A stretch of DNA of 64,000 nucleotides from Chlorokybus atmophyticus (GCA_009103225.1 RHPI01003599.1:1-64000); one strand, 5' to 3'. Shown: positions 48,752 to 58,825, numbered from the stretch's first letter. Numbers and translations: made by a program. Notes: generated by a model not told the origin, from the letters alone.

Positions 48752-49064
48752 GGGTCGAGGGGAGTCGAGGGTCACGCTGTCTCGGACAGCAGCATGGACA
48801 GCCATGCTGTGCTGAACATGCTGCTGCGCCACCTGTGTAACGCGTAGCAAAAACAGAAAGATGACCTCCACCCTCATGGTGACAAGTGCTTCGTGCAGCT
48901 GGTGTGCTGCTGCTGGGTAGTACGGGCAGATGAAGTCGGTGTTCTCTCTGCGAACATGCTGTGCTGTAGCATACAACATCAACAAGCCACCCCCCCTGGG
49001 CTCTGGGGAAGGTTCCAGCTCCAGAGCTCAGCTGCTAACGCAAGTGAGGAGGGCCGTTGGTACG

Positions 49065-49291
49065 GCAATCGTCGCACTAATACTCCTCCATAGGTATCGT
49101 GTCCAAAGGTGGCTCCAGGCAGTAGCAATGTAGGCCCTTGTTGCAGCCATCGCAGAGCATCATGAGTGCGTCGTCGCCGGCGCTGCCGCAGTGTTCACAG
49201 CGTGTGCTGCGCGCGGGACGAGGGTGCTGGATACGCCCGAAGCCGGCTACGCAAGGAAGGTGACATGGCGCACAGCTCACCATGTTGTCCT
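49065..49291 (-). CDS. Gypsy polyprotein C-terminus: PHD finger
   Basis: After the integrase and past the nested element, the minus strand encodes NMVSCAPCHLP and then a C4HC3 PHD finger: CEHC, MLCDGC, HCYC, and after PLDTIPMEEY the last pair CDDC. PHD fingers read histone H3 tails. One TAG at 49077-49079 sits where PHD fingers normally have the conserved Trp just before the last Cys pair, so it is most simply a TGG-to-TAG mutation. The integrase frame and this frame differ by one base at the junction. In gypsy chromoviruses a chromodomain usually takes this place, so the PHD finger may target integration. Comparable PHD tails occur in some algal gypsy elements, by my recollection. Confidence 0.75.
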
Positions 49292-49748
49292 TGTTGAAGG
49301 TATTACATGGGTGATGCTTGTATCCGGTCAGCTTGCCCTTCATACAGGAGTCGAGGGTCGAAGGTACCAGGAAGAAGCGCGTGGACTCCAGACTTAGCAA
49401 GACGGTCGAGTCATGACGGACTCCGGACCAGGCTGCTTGGTAGAGCCTTGGGACAAATCGCGTAGCTTTGTGCATATGTAAGCTTAGCAGGCGTGGCTTA
49501 GCTTGTTGGAAAGCTATGATTGTGAGCTAGACAGCGTAGCTTACAGAACAGCAATCGGCTGAGTATAGCGCACGCGGTGCTTGCCAATGTAGACGTGTGT
49601 AGAGACTGGCGGGGTATAAAGCCCTGACTTGTTGCAATGAAGAAGAGAGGTCACGATGTAGCATGTGTGCGGATGCTATGGTGGCAGTAGCAGTCATGCT
49701 CTTGTGTTGATGTTGTTGGCGTGTCACTTGCACGTGTGTATGTCAACA
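49292..49748 (+). repeat. 5' LTR of the non-autonomous element
   Basis: Begins TGTTGAAGG and ends GTCAACA, with the 6-base ends TGTTGA / TCAACA inverted. The same length and near-identical sequence recurs at 50881-51337. A TATAAA (GGGGTATAAAGCC, near 49613-49620) could be its promoter. Confidence 0.95.
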
Positions 49749-49761
49749 GGTTATGGGCCCA
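49749..49761 (+). other. Primer-binding site matching initiator tRNA-Met anticodon region
   Basis: GGTTATGGGCCCA is the exact complement of TGGGCCCATAACC, the conserved anticodon stem-loop region of eukaryotic initiator tRNA-Met, including the CAT anticodon. Drosophila copia and yeast Ty5 are known to prime from such a half-tRNA, so the same mechanism is inferred here. Confidence 0.85.
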
Positions 49762-50880
49762 CACATGCTTGTGTAGGTTGATGGAGTGTGTTACAATTGT
49801 ATGTGTAGCTGTAGTTGCTTTGTGGTAGTGTGGGGTTGTGAGGTCTGTGAGCAGAGAGGGCAACCAACCAAGGCCACCAGCATGGACGGCTCGAAGATTG
49901 CGATTGGACTACTGGACGTTGACGACTACAACACTTGGAGTGTGAAGATGGAGCTACTACTGGCCCACAAGGAGATGCGGAAGTACATGGACCAAGAGGA
50001 GGAGATGATGGAGATCATCTGGTGACTGAAGAAGAGTACGTGAAGTACTTGGAAGAGGAGGCGTCCTTGATACGTGGGAGCTGAAGATGTCAGCTCGTGT
50101 TGCTGAGTGCGAGGAGTACTTGGTGGAGCGTGGTGAAGCGCTTTGAGGAATGCGAGAGGCAACCCGTGGTAAGCACGTTAATGTGCTTGGTGGAAGGAAG
50201 GGGAGCAGATGGCAACCCTTGAGGTCGAGCATGGTGGAGTGTTTGATGGCCCTTCCGAGAAGGGGAGCGAGGGCAGTCCTTGGTGAAGCACGGTAAAGTG
50301 CTTGGTACTTTGGTTGAAGCATGTGGAGTGCTTGGCTGAAGGTGCATGCGAGGAAGCGAGATGAGCATCCTGGAAGCGTGATCGCTTGGAAGCTGGACAT
50401 GGAGCATCCTGGAGGCGTGAAGCTTGGAGGCTATACGCAGAAGCATGTGGACGTGGACATGAAGATGGCCATGGTGTGCGCAAGGTTGCTGCATTGACAA
50501 GGGTGGTTGAGGATGGAGTTTCAAGATACTACAAGGTCATGAGCAACAAGGAGGCACAAGTAGGTTGCGATAGCGGAGCCCGTGGGAGCTGCAAATGGTG
50601 GAAAGCAAGTTGACTAGAGGAGTCATGGGCTGATACCAGCGGCGGAGGCACTGTCAACGAGGACAGATGCAGCGGGTGCATGAAGGCAACATGTATGTAC
50701 AGCAAGGAGCAAGGTTGGTGGTCAACCATGAGGCTCGAGTTGCTGTGGAAGTGAATGAACTCAAGATCATCCATGAGAAGCATGGAGGCATGAGAAAAAG
50801 GTGAAGGCTTGCGTGAGAGCAAGCGGTGTGCGTGAGTAATGGAGGAGCTGATGTTGAAGGACAAGCTGCCCGCGTGGGAG

Positions 50881-51337
50881 TGTTGAAGGTATTACATGGG
50901 TGATGCTTGTATCCGGTCAGCTTGCCCTTCATACAGGAGTCGAGGGTCGAAGGTACCAGGAAGAAGCGCGTGGACTCCAGACTTAGCAAGACGGTCGAGT
51001 TATGACGGACTCCGGACCAGGCTGCTTGGTAGAGCCTTGGGAGAAATCGCGTAGCTTTGTGAATACGTAAGCTTAGCAGGCGTGGCTTAGCTTGTTGGAA
51101 AGCTATGATTGTGAGCTAGACAGCGTAGCTTACAGAACAGCAATCGGCTGAGTATAGCGCACGCGGTGCTTGCCAATGTAGACGTGTGTAGAGACTGGCG
51201 GGGTATAAAGCCCTGACTTGTTGCAATGAAGAAGAGAGGTCACGATGTAGCATGTGTGCGGATGCTATGGTGGCAGTAGCAGTCATGCTCTTGTGTTGAT
51301 GTTGTTGGCGTGTCACTTGCACGTGTGTATGTCAACA
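50881..51337 (+). repeat. 3' LTR of the non-autonomous element
   Basis: Second 457-base LTR, about five substitutions from the first. It is followed directly by the target duplication GTCCT and then the gypsy integrase end. Confidence 0.95.
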
Positions 51338-52664
51338 GTCCTTCAACCTTTCTCCGTTTGACCAAGGAGATCCAGCACCCCTGTGGGGTACACTTTGAGT
51401 ACCTTGTAGACGGTGCGGCCTACGGAGGTGTCAAGCGTGTCTTTGGTGGCTGCCATGCGATAGGCAAAGTCCCCCGCTTGGAACCGCCGTTGGCGCTCCT
51501 CGTAGAAGCCGCTGCGTACGCGCTCGTAGCGCAGCGTGTCGCGATGCTGCGCGATGCGCAGGTTGTTGAAGGCCATGGGGATGGTGCGCTCGAAAAGTGC
51601 GGCGCGCGTGGTGATGTCGTGGTGCATCCAGTCAGGGTCGTCAAGGTTGTTCACGACGCGATCCACCTCCTGTTGCGCACGGAAGGGGAGCAATGGTGGT
51701 CGCCCGAATAGCAGGTAGTACGGGCTGTACTCCCGCAGAGCCGCCTGCTTTGACAATCGGTATCCAAGGGCCACCCATGGGAGGTGGTCATCCCAAGTGT
51801 TCTTCTCGTACTTCAGCACGTATTTGCGGAGTGCCTTTTTGATGGTCTGTACCGTACGTTCGGCGAGGCCGTCGGCTTGAGGGTGATCACGCGAGGTACG
51901 GCGGTGGTCGATGCAACATTTGTCCAAGAGGGTGTCGAATTCCCCTCTGAACTCAGTACCTTTGTCAGTGATGACCTCGGCGCAACTGCCAAATCGGCTG
52001 AGAACGTGAGAGAGGAAGGCCTGAGACACCCCCCTGCTGCTCTTGTCGGGTAATGGCACCAGCTCCACCCATTTGGAGAAGTGCTCGATCATGACCAGGA
52101 TGTAACGGTTGCCACGCGCTGAGGGTGCCAAGTCCCCCAAGATGTCGAGCCCCCATCGGTAAAAGAGGCCGGAGATAGGGAGTGGGTGCAAGGTGGCGCT
52201 ACGCGTGTTGAGGCTGGCGCGCACCATGTCACACTGCTGGCAGTGGCTGACGAACCTTTGCACCTGTTTTGTTAATCCATACCACTAATATTGTGCCCTC
52301 ACTAGGCTGACTGTACGCTTGACACCGAAGTGTCCAAGCTTAGTGTGGAGGGAAGTGATGATGCCCTCGCGCGTGACTGGTGTCGGCACTTCCTTGTCTT
52401 CGTTGTGGAAGCGGCAATACAGCTTGTCACCTGCTCATCGATAGTGACGGGTGGGTTGGTTGACCCGGTCCTTCTCTCAAGCGCTCATGCCGGAGGGAAG
52501 ATGGCCACTTTAAAGAAAGGAGAGTGACGGCTTGTCATGCCATATGTCCTGCCTAGTGTCGGGGGGCGCCAGCTCTGTGTCATCGACGTTAATGTCGGCT
52601 GCGTGGGCGTCTCCCAAGGGTGTGGTTGCCGCAGGGTCGGTAGACTCAAGGGCAGGAATCGCCT
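51338..52664 (-). CDS. Gypsy integrase segment
   Basis: Inserts the retrotransposon cDNA. The zinc-binding HHCC module (HTKLGHFGVKRTVSLVR then FVSHCQQCD) lies near 52240-52350, with a stop between its halves. The catalytic core is open from 52263: GLDILGDLAPSARG (first Asp), VITDKGTEFRGEF (second Asp) and DGLAERTVQTIKKALRKY (Glu). The C-terminal part (FQAGDFAYRM, then GRTVYKVLKVYPTGVLDL) matches gypsy integrase tails. It ends at 51343 right at the nested element; a one-base frame change would let it continue into the PHD segment. Confidence 0.88.
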
Positions 52665-53916
52665 CTACCGCTGCTGAGGCCGTGGTGTTGGTCTTGTGCC
52701 ATAAGCGCAACGCGGCAGCAGCAAACATGGATGCCATGGTGGGGGCATGGTGGGAGTTGCTGCCGGGATGAGCTCATGCCGCGCTCCAGTTGCGTTGTTG
52801 GTGCTGAGGTGAGGGTTGCGACTGAGGCCATCGGTGTCTTGGTTGGTGAGGCCAGCGCGGTGGTCAATCTCAAAGTCGTATCCCTGTAACAGCAGGGCCC
52901 ATCGAGCAAGTTTCCCTGTCAGATGTTGGTTGGTCATCAGCCACTTGAGGGGCTGATGATCGGCGATCAGTTGGAACTGTCGACCAAAGAGGAAAGGTCG
53001 GAAGAAGGAGATGGCCCACACTGCAGCAAGGCACTCCCCTTCGTAGCTGCTGTAGTTGGCCTCGGCGCTGTTGTTGCTCCGGCTGGCGTATGACACCACC
53101 CGCTCCTTCTTGTTCTCATCGTGCTGCACCAGCACCGCTCCCATCCCCAGTTTGCTCCAGTCGGTGTGAAGGATGAAAGGCTTGGCGTAGTCCGCACGTT
53201 GAAGAATGGGAGCGCTGGTGAGTTTGCTCTTCAGCTCCTCGAAGGCCTGCTGTTGCGGCTCCTTCCACGCGAACTCCACCTCCTTCTTCAGTAGCTCGTT
53301 GAGGGGCCTTGCGATCTTCGCGAAGTCCTTCACGAACCGGCGATAGTAGTTGGCAAGTCCCAAGAAAGCGCGCAGGCGTGTGAGGTCTGTCGGGGCAGGG
53401 ATTGCTGCCAGAGCCTCTACTTTTGCCTGCTGCACATACACACCATGGGGCACAATCATGTGCCCTAAGTACGGCACCTTGTGGGTGAAGAAGGTACACT
53501 TGTCGTGGTGTACGGTCATCCCCACTCCCTTGAGTCGTTCCAGCACCGCTTCGATGTGCTGCAGATGCTCCTCGTTGCTGCGGCTGAAGATGAGGATGTC
53601 ATCGATGTAGCACCGCGCGCAGTTCAGCCCCTTCAAGGCTTTATCCATGACGCGTTGAAACTTGGCGGGGGCATTCTTCAGCCCGAACGGCATTACCTTC
53701 CATTGTTACAACTGTCGGTTGCCCCAGAAGGAGGTCTTGTGCTTGTCCTCGTCCTTGATGGCGATTTGGTTGTACCCCTGACGCATGTCCAGGATGCTGA
53801 AGACTTTGCAGTCTCCCACATCATCAAAAATACCCTCTGCTGTGGGCATGGGGTACCGGTCTTGCTTGGTCTTGTTGATGAGGGGGCGATAGTTGCCACA
53901 CATGCGTCGCTCTATC
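52665..53916 (-). CDS. Gypsy reverse transcriptase (C-terminal part) and RNase H
   Basis: Continues the reverse transcriptase cut by the copia insertion at 53917. Motifs: CGNYRPLINKTKQDRYPMP, FSILDMRQGYNQIAIKDEDK, MPFGLKNAPAKFQRVMD and the catalytic YIDDILIFS, then the thumb region LGHMIVPHGV and FLGLANYYRRFVKDFAKIARPL. RNase H follows with FILHTDWSKLGMGAVLVQ, YEGECLAAVWAI and ADHQPLKWL. One TAA near 53703-53708 interrupts RQL-QWKVMPFG where family members have Tyr. Otherwise the frame is open. Confidence 0.93.
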
Positions 53917-54340
53917 TGTTGAAGGACTAACATGCACATGTAGTTGAGGCAAGCATGGATGCACAGAGACAGAGCTACCGCCACCAGAGCATACACAAGT
54001 CACATCACATTCATCTATTACAAGTTGTCCGCTGGTTCTTATACCAGCCAGTTACACACACGTCTACGTTTGCAAGCACTGCGTAAGCTATACTCAGCCT
54101 TTAAACGCGCTCTAAGCTGTGTTGTCTTCCTTACAACTAGAGCTTTCCAACAAGCTCTTACACGCCTAATATGAGTAAGTATACGCGGAGATACAAAGCA
54201 GTTAGTAAGGCTCCAGTCTGGAGTCCGGAGTCTGGTCCGACGACGCCATCTTGCTAAGTCCGGACCTAGTGCTCGTCCTTACGACCTTCTACTCCTGTGT
54301 GGAGGGTCGATGCTGATCGTAAGTAGGAATACTCTCAACA
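53917..54340 (-). repeat. 3' LTR of the copia element
   Basis: 424 bases, about 97-98 percent like the right LTR by eye. On the element strand it is preceded by the polypurine tract GCGTGGGAG (54341-54350 region), the same as in the non-autonomous element. Confidence 0.95.
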
Positions 54341-54382
54341 CTCCCACGCGAGCAGCTTGACCTCCAACGCTTGCTCCTGTAG

Positions 54383-57013
54383 TCAATCACAGATGCCAAG
54401 TCCTGCGCAACAAGTCTTGAACTTGAGCGGTGACAATGGCTTTGTCATGAAGTCCGCCAGCATGCCCTCAGTGTTGCAGTACTGGAACTCCACCTCTTTC
54501 CTTGTGACTCTGTCACGCACAAAGTGATGCATGACATCAATGTGCTTCGTCCTTGCCGAGGCGATAGGGTGCTTCAACAACTTGATGGCTCCTTGGTTGT
54601 CACAGTTGATGACGATGCACGCCATGGGGTGCTCCAAGTCTGCCATGAGCTTGCGAAGCCAGAGTGCCTCCTTCACTGCTGCTGCCGCTGCCATGTACTC
54701 AGCCTCTGATGTAGATGCTGCTGTTGTTGGCTGCAGCCTGCTGTTCCAGCTCACCACGCCTCCGTTCAGCTTGAAGACGTAGCCTGTAGTGGACCTCCTG
54801 CTGTTGAGGTCACCAGCAAAGTCCGAGTTGCAGTAGCCCTCCACCTCAGTGCTCCCGCTCCCAAACTTGATGCCAACTGTTGCGCTCCCAGCAACATAGC
54901 GTAGTACTCCCTTTGCTGCTCTCCAGTGCTCCATGCTCGGTGCAGACATGTAGCGAGCAAGTACTCCCACAGCATGTGCAACATCGGGATGTGTGCACAC
55001 TGCCAGATAGAGCATGCTGCCTACCAGCTCACCATATGAATACTGAGCCTTATCGAGTACCTCCTCATCCTTTGCCTTGATGAGGGCAGTGCCAAGTGCC
55101 AACGGTGTGGTCTTGGTCATCGCTTCAATGAGCCCAAACTTGGTGATGAGTCTTCTCACCATCTGCTCCTGACTGATCTTGATTGTGCGTGCAGCCCTGT
55201 CGCGCTCAATCACCATGCCAAGGAACCACTTGGCCTCTCCAAGATCACGAACTGAGAATGCTGCCTGTAGAGCAAGTTTCGTCTCCTGCAAGTGGTGCAC
55301 CTGCCTGGCGGTGATGATGATATCATCAACATACACGAGCAGCCAGACTTTGTTGTCTGCATGAATGAAGAGCCCAGGGTCTGCAGAGGGTGCGGTGAAG
55401 CCAAGTGCCTCCAGCTCCTTGGTGAGCTTGATGTGCCACATACGCGGTGCCTGTTGCAGCCCGTACAGTGCCTTGATCAGCTTGCACGCTGTGCCTCTCT
55501 CCCCTTCTTCATATCCAGGTGGTTGCTCGATGAAGATCTCCTCCTCCAGCTCTCCGTAGAGGAAGGCAGTCTTCACATCCAGGTGATGCAGCTCTAGGTC
55601 TTCAGCAGCAACCATAGCTAGCAGTGCACGGAAGGTGGTATGCTTACTTGCAGGTGCAAACACTTCGTTGAAGTCCACACCTTCCTGCTGCAAGAAGCCC
55701 TTTGCCACCAGTCTTGCCTTGTAGCGCTCAATGTTGCCCTGACCATCACGCTTCACCTTGAAGACCCATTTCACTGGAATGGTCTTCACTCCTTGCGGTA
55801 ACTGCTCCGGTGACCAAGTGTTTTTTGCATGGAGTGACGCAATCTCCTCGTCCATAGCACGCTGCCATTGCTCCGCATCTGGTGCTAACAATGCCTCCTC
55901 GTAGGTGCTTGGCTCCTCATTGTGCACACTGGCGACGTGTGCCTTGTGTAAGAAGTCAGGTGCCTTTCTCTCCCTCACTGGGTATCTCCGAGCTGCGTGC
56001 TCCTGCTGCAGGTGCGACTGCTTGTCTGCTACAGTGGAGTCCTGCTCACCCTTATCGTCGATGATGGCCTTGCCTGTAGCCTCCACTGTTTCAGGATGCT
56101 CCGGCTGTGCTTCATCTTCAGGAAAGAAGCCTGCTTCTGATTGTGACAATCCCTCGTGGAAAACCACCTCTCTGCTCACAATGATCTTCTGAGTGTCCTC
56201 GAGCAAGATCCTGTAAGCCTTGGAACCCGGTTCATAGCCAACGAAGATGCCCTTCTTGCTGACCGGCTCCAGCTTGTGCCTGAGCTGTTTAGGCACTAGT
56301 GCATATGCCGTGCATCCAAACACACGCATACCACTCACATCTGGTGTGGCTCCATAGAAGTGCTCCCACGGAGTCTTCTGCTCTGAGCTCACCGGAGACC
56401 TGTTGCGGATGTAGTTGGCAGTGAGTACCGCCTCCTTCCACAAACTGTCTTCCATTTTTGTGTCGCTGAGCATGGCTCGAACACGCTCCAGGAGTGTCCT
56501 GTTGAGGCGTTCAGCTGCTCCATTCTGCTGCGGGGTGTAGGGTGCCGTTGTCTCGTGGCGTATGCCCTTGCTGGCGAAGAACTCCTTCAACTCCTTGTTG
56601 ATGTACTCCCCTCCTCGATCACTCCTCATTGCCTTCATCTTGTTGCCAGACTGGGTCTCCAACAAGGCCACAACTGTGCGCACAGCTCCAGCAACTTCTG
56701 ACTTGAGCGTCAATGGAAAGATGATGGACAGCTTGCTGTAGTTGTCGAGGAATGTAGCAAAGTACCTGGCCCCTCCCTTCGCCACAATGCGCATAGGACC
56801 ACAGACATCCATGTGCACAAGCTCGCAAGGATGCTGACTGCTAGAAGAGGATGATGGGAAAGGCATAGCATGCTGCTTTGCAACCAGACATGGTTCACAA
56901 AGTGCACCTGGTGCTGTCTTGAGTTCTTCTGTGCTGAGATGGATGCCTTTAACCATCTTCTTAGCGACAAGGCGAGTGAGGTTGACGTAGCTGAGATGCC
57001 CGAACCTCCGATG
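54383..57013 (-). CDS. Copia pol: integrase, reverse transcriptase, RNase H
   Basis: Open for 876 codons after the TAG at 57014; the first recognisable block is HRRFGHLSYVNLTRL, the GAG-pre-integrase zinc region. Integrase: CEPCLVAKQH, HMDVCGPM, RSDRGGEYINKELKEFF and PYTPQQNGAAERLNRTLLE give the HHCC and DDE residues. Reverse transcriptase: KWVFKVKRDGQGNIERYKAR, HHLDVKTAFLYGELEEEIF, QPPGYEE, ALYGLQQAPRMWH and the catalytic LLVYVDDIIIT. RNase H: GYCNSDFAGD, TSEAEYMA, NCDNQGAIKL, HIDVMHHFVRD and MLADFMTKPL. The protein ends normally at GICD. All catalytic residues I can identify are present, so this part could still be functional if the upstream stop were bypassed. Confidence 0.96.
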   Translation of the reverse strand, partial: HRRFGHLSYVNLTRLVAKKMVKGIHLSTEELKTAPGALCEPCLVAKQHAMPFPSSSSSSQHPCELVHMDVCGPMRIVAKGGARYFATFLDNYSKLSIIFPLTLKSEVAGAVRTVVALLETQSGNKMKAMRSDRGGEYINKELKEFFASKGIRHETTAPYTPQQNGAAERLNRTLLERVRAMLSDTKMEDSLWKEAVLTANYIRNRSPVSSEQKTPWEHFYGATPDVSGMRVFGCTAYALVPKQLRHKLEPVSKKGIFVGYEPGSKAYRILLEDTQKIIVSREVVFHEGLSQSEAGFFPEDEAQPEHPETVEATGKAIIDDKGEQDSTVADKQSHLQQEHAARRYPVRERKAPDFLHKAHVASVHNEEPSTYEEALLAPDAEQWQRAMDEEIASLHAKNTWSPEQLPQGVKTIPVKWVFKVKRDGQGNIERYKARLVAKGFLQQEGVDFNEVFAPASKHTTFRALLAMVAAEDLELHHLDVKTAFLYGELEEEIFIEQPPGYEEGERGTACKLIKALYGLQQAPRMWHIKLTKELEALGFTAPSADPGLFIHADNKVWLLVYVDDIIITARQVHHLQETKLALQAAFSVRDLGEAKWFLGMVIERDRAARTIKISQEQMVRRLITKFGLIEAMTKTTPLALGTALIKAKDEEVLDKAQYSYGELVGSMLYLAVCTHPDVAHAVGVLARYMSAPSMEHWRAAKGVLRYVAGSATVGIKFGSGSTEVEGYCNSDFAGDLNSRRSTTGYVFKLNGGVVSWNSRLQPTTAASTSEAEYMAAAAAVKEALWLRKLMADLEHPMACIVINCDNQGAIKLLKHPIASARTKHIDVMHHFVRDRVTRKEVEFQYCNTEGMLADFMTKPLSPLKFKTCCAGLGICD

Positions 57014-58273
57014 CTATAATGTTGGCGACTCCTTGTCCTTCACGACCATGGCTTGAATGTCAATGTCCTTAGGGTGCTGCTCCACGTGGTAGAGCCCTCC
57101 CGGATCAGTGATTCCAACCATGTGCACAACCCCATCAAGGATGACTGTGCAGCCACCCTTCCGAAATAGGGTCTCCGCGCCTAAGCGCTCCGCAACCCTC
57201 ATAGAGAATAGACTCGCAATAGCCTTAGAAACATGCAGAACGTTGCGTAACAACACCTCGCGTAGTGTGTTACCAACCTTGCACTGGAGTCGTACGTTGC
57301 CAACTCCCTTAGCCACCAGTACTTCGCCACCGAAGCCCGCCACATTGATTGTGGACGTCAGCTTCCTGTAGCCCTCCATCACCTCCTTGTTTGGTGTGAG
57401 ATGACGATCGCAGCCAGAGTCCACCACCCAGAAAACTGTGCCCGCCCTCGAACTGGATGCAGTGAAGGCGACATGTTTCTCCTTGTGTCGGTGCTCGTTG
57501 CCGCTGTTGCTGGTGCTTGCTCTAGGTTGCCCCTGTTGTTTCCTCCTACAGTCCTTCACAATGTGCCCCTTCCAACCACACCAGTGGCATGTGAGGTCTT
57601 TGTGACGAGGATTGCCTGGCTTGTTGCCCTTGTACTTCTCTTCATGGTTGCTCTTCTTTGCGTGCTTGCCGGTGTAGAAGGCGACGGCATCCGCTTGCTC
57701 GTCCTTCTTCACAACCCTCTGCTCCACGGTGAGCAGCTTCGGCAGCACATCGTCCAACGTCAACTCCAATGATGACGTCTCCAGCAGGGTTGCGACGACC
57801 TCGTACTCTGCTGGTAGCCCTGCAACAATGGCCAGCACTACCTCCGTCTCCCCCATGTTGTGGCCGACGTTGATGAGGTCCGCCCACAGCTCTCTCGCGC
57901 GCGCAACATACTTTGTGATGGGTTCTGCTGCCTCCTTCCTGAGTGCGCTGAGCTGCTTGCGTAGATGCAACTTTCTGGCATTGTTCTTGGCTCTGAAAAC
58001 GGCTGATAGCTTTTCCCAAGCTTGTCTACCATCTTCACATGCAGTGAGCATGGGAAAGTGATGCGGTTTGCTGTTCAACACAAGCAAAGAGTGTGCTTCT
58101 GCTGAATGCTCTGACCACACAGTGTTCGCTCCTGGTGTTGGTGGTGGTGCCTTCGGATCAACATACTTCCACACCTTCTTATGGATGAGCAAGGCCTTCA
58201 TCTCCTCGCACCATGTGTTGTAGTTGTCGGTGTCCAGCTTTGCAATCTGCCCCTTGTCGTAGGTCGCCTCCAT
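57014..58273 (-). CDS. Copia gag and protease
   Basis: Starts with MEATYDKGQIAKLDTDNYNTW and carries the UBN2-type gag domain (WEKLSAVFRAKNNARKLHLR, LPAEYEVVATLLE). A CCHC knuckle CHWCGWKGHIVKDC follows near residue 225, then the protease site VFWVVDSGCDRHLTPN near residue 290. The frame ends at a TAG (57014-57016) between SPTL and HRRFGHLS, where copia proteins usually read LWHRRLGH. It is in frame with pol, so the stop most likely replaced a Trp codon; programmed read-through is the less likely alternative. Confidence 0.94.
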   Translation of the reverse strand: MEATYDKGQIAKLDTDNYNTWCEEMKALLIHKKVWKYVDPKAPPPTPGANTVWSEHSAEAHSLLVLNSKPHHFPMLTACEDGRQAWEKLSAVFRAKNNARKLHLRKQLSALRKEAAEPITKYVARARELWADLINVGHNMGETEVVLAIVAGLPAEYEVVATLLETSSLELTLDDVLPKLLTVEQRVVKKDEQADAVAFYTGKHAKKSNHEEKYKGNKPGNPRHKDLTCHWCGWKGHIVKDCRRKQQGQPRASTSNSGNEHRHKEKHVAFTASSSRAGTVFWVVDSGCDRHLTPNKEVMEGYRKLTSTINVAGFGGEVLVAKGVGNVRLQCKVGNTLREVLLRNVLHVSKAIASLFSMRVAERLGAETLFRKGGCTVILDGVVHMVGITDPGGLYHVEQHPKDIDIQAMVVKDKESPTL

Positions 58274-58388
58274 CTTTGTCGTGCCTGCCTTGTCTTGCAG
58301 TTGACACCCAAGGCTCTGCTACCAACAAGCTACCGTAGTGTAGAACCACTATGCACACAAGCTAGTCTCACACTCCTCAAGCGTAGTG

Positions 58389-58401
58389 TGGGCCCATAAC
58401 C
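58389..58401 (-). other. Copia primer-binding site
   Basis: On the element strand GGTTATGGGCCCA follows the 5' LTR directly. It is identical to the site in the non-autonomous element and complementary to the anticodon region of initiator tRNA-Met. Confidence 0.87.
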
Positions 58402-58825
58402 TGTTGAAGGACTAGCATGCACATGTAGTTGAGGCAAGCATGGATGCACAGAGACAGAGCTACCGCCACCAGAGCATACACAAGTCACATTACATTCATC
58501 TATTACAAGTTGTCCGCTGGTTCTTATACCAGCCAGCTACACACACGTCTACGTTTGCAAGCTCTGCGTAAGCTATACTCAGCCTTTTGACGCGCTCTAA
58601 GCTGTGTTGTCTTTCTTACAACCAGAGCTTTCCAACAAGCTCTTACACGCCTAATATGAATAAGTATACGCGGAGATACAAAGCAGTTAGTAAGGCTCCA
58701 GTCTGGAGTCCGGAGTCTGGTCCGACGACGCCATCTTGCTAAGTCCGGACCTAGTGCTCGTCCTTACGACCTTCTACTCCTGTGTGGAGGGTCGATGCTG
58801 ATCGTATGTAGGAATACTCTCAACA
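58402..58825 (-). repeat. 5' LTR of the copia element
   Basis: 424 bases, ends TGTTGA / TCAACA inverted, followed by the CTGTC flank and the gypsy reverse transcriptase N-terminal part. Confidence 0.95.

Larger units (their letters stand above)
49292..51337 (+). mobile_element. Non-autonomous copia-type LTR element (2.05 kb)
   Basis: Two 457-base LTRs (49292-49748 and 50881-51337), each TGTTGAAGG...GTCAACA and differing at about five positions. They flank an internal region of 1132 bases. A perfect 5-bp target duplication GTCCT borders it. The primer-binding site GGTTATGGGCCCA follows the left LTR; a polypurine tract GCGTGGGAG precedes the right one. The only coding potential is a 47-residue gag start (MDGSKIAIGLLDVDDYNTW, at 49882-50025); the rest is repetitive sequence with recurring GTGCTTGG units and no pol. 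This is a terminal-repeat/LARD-like element that needs proteins from elsewhere. It inserted between gypsy integrase and PHD finger. Confidence 0.93.
53917..58825 (-). mobile_element. Ty1/copia LTR retrotransposon, nearly complete
   Basis: Two 424-base LTRs (53917-54340 and 58402-58825; ends TGTTGA / TCAACA) differ at about ten positions. They enclose one gag-pol reading frame split by a single TAG. Order is gag, protease, integrase, reverse transcriptase and RNase H, the copia order. The flanks read CTATC on the left and CTGTC on the right, a 5-bp target duplication with one change. It inserted into the gypsy reverse transcriptase: removing the element and one duplication rejoins NWT to ERRMCGNYRPL in frame. 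Confidence 0.96.

Noticed and set aside
47910-48989. The two 238-bp repeats as LTRs of a small separate element
   Set aside because: Neither has TG at its outer start, no target duplication borders the pair, and copy B abuts the gypsy polypurine tract, so gypsy LTR fragments fit better.
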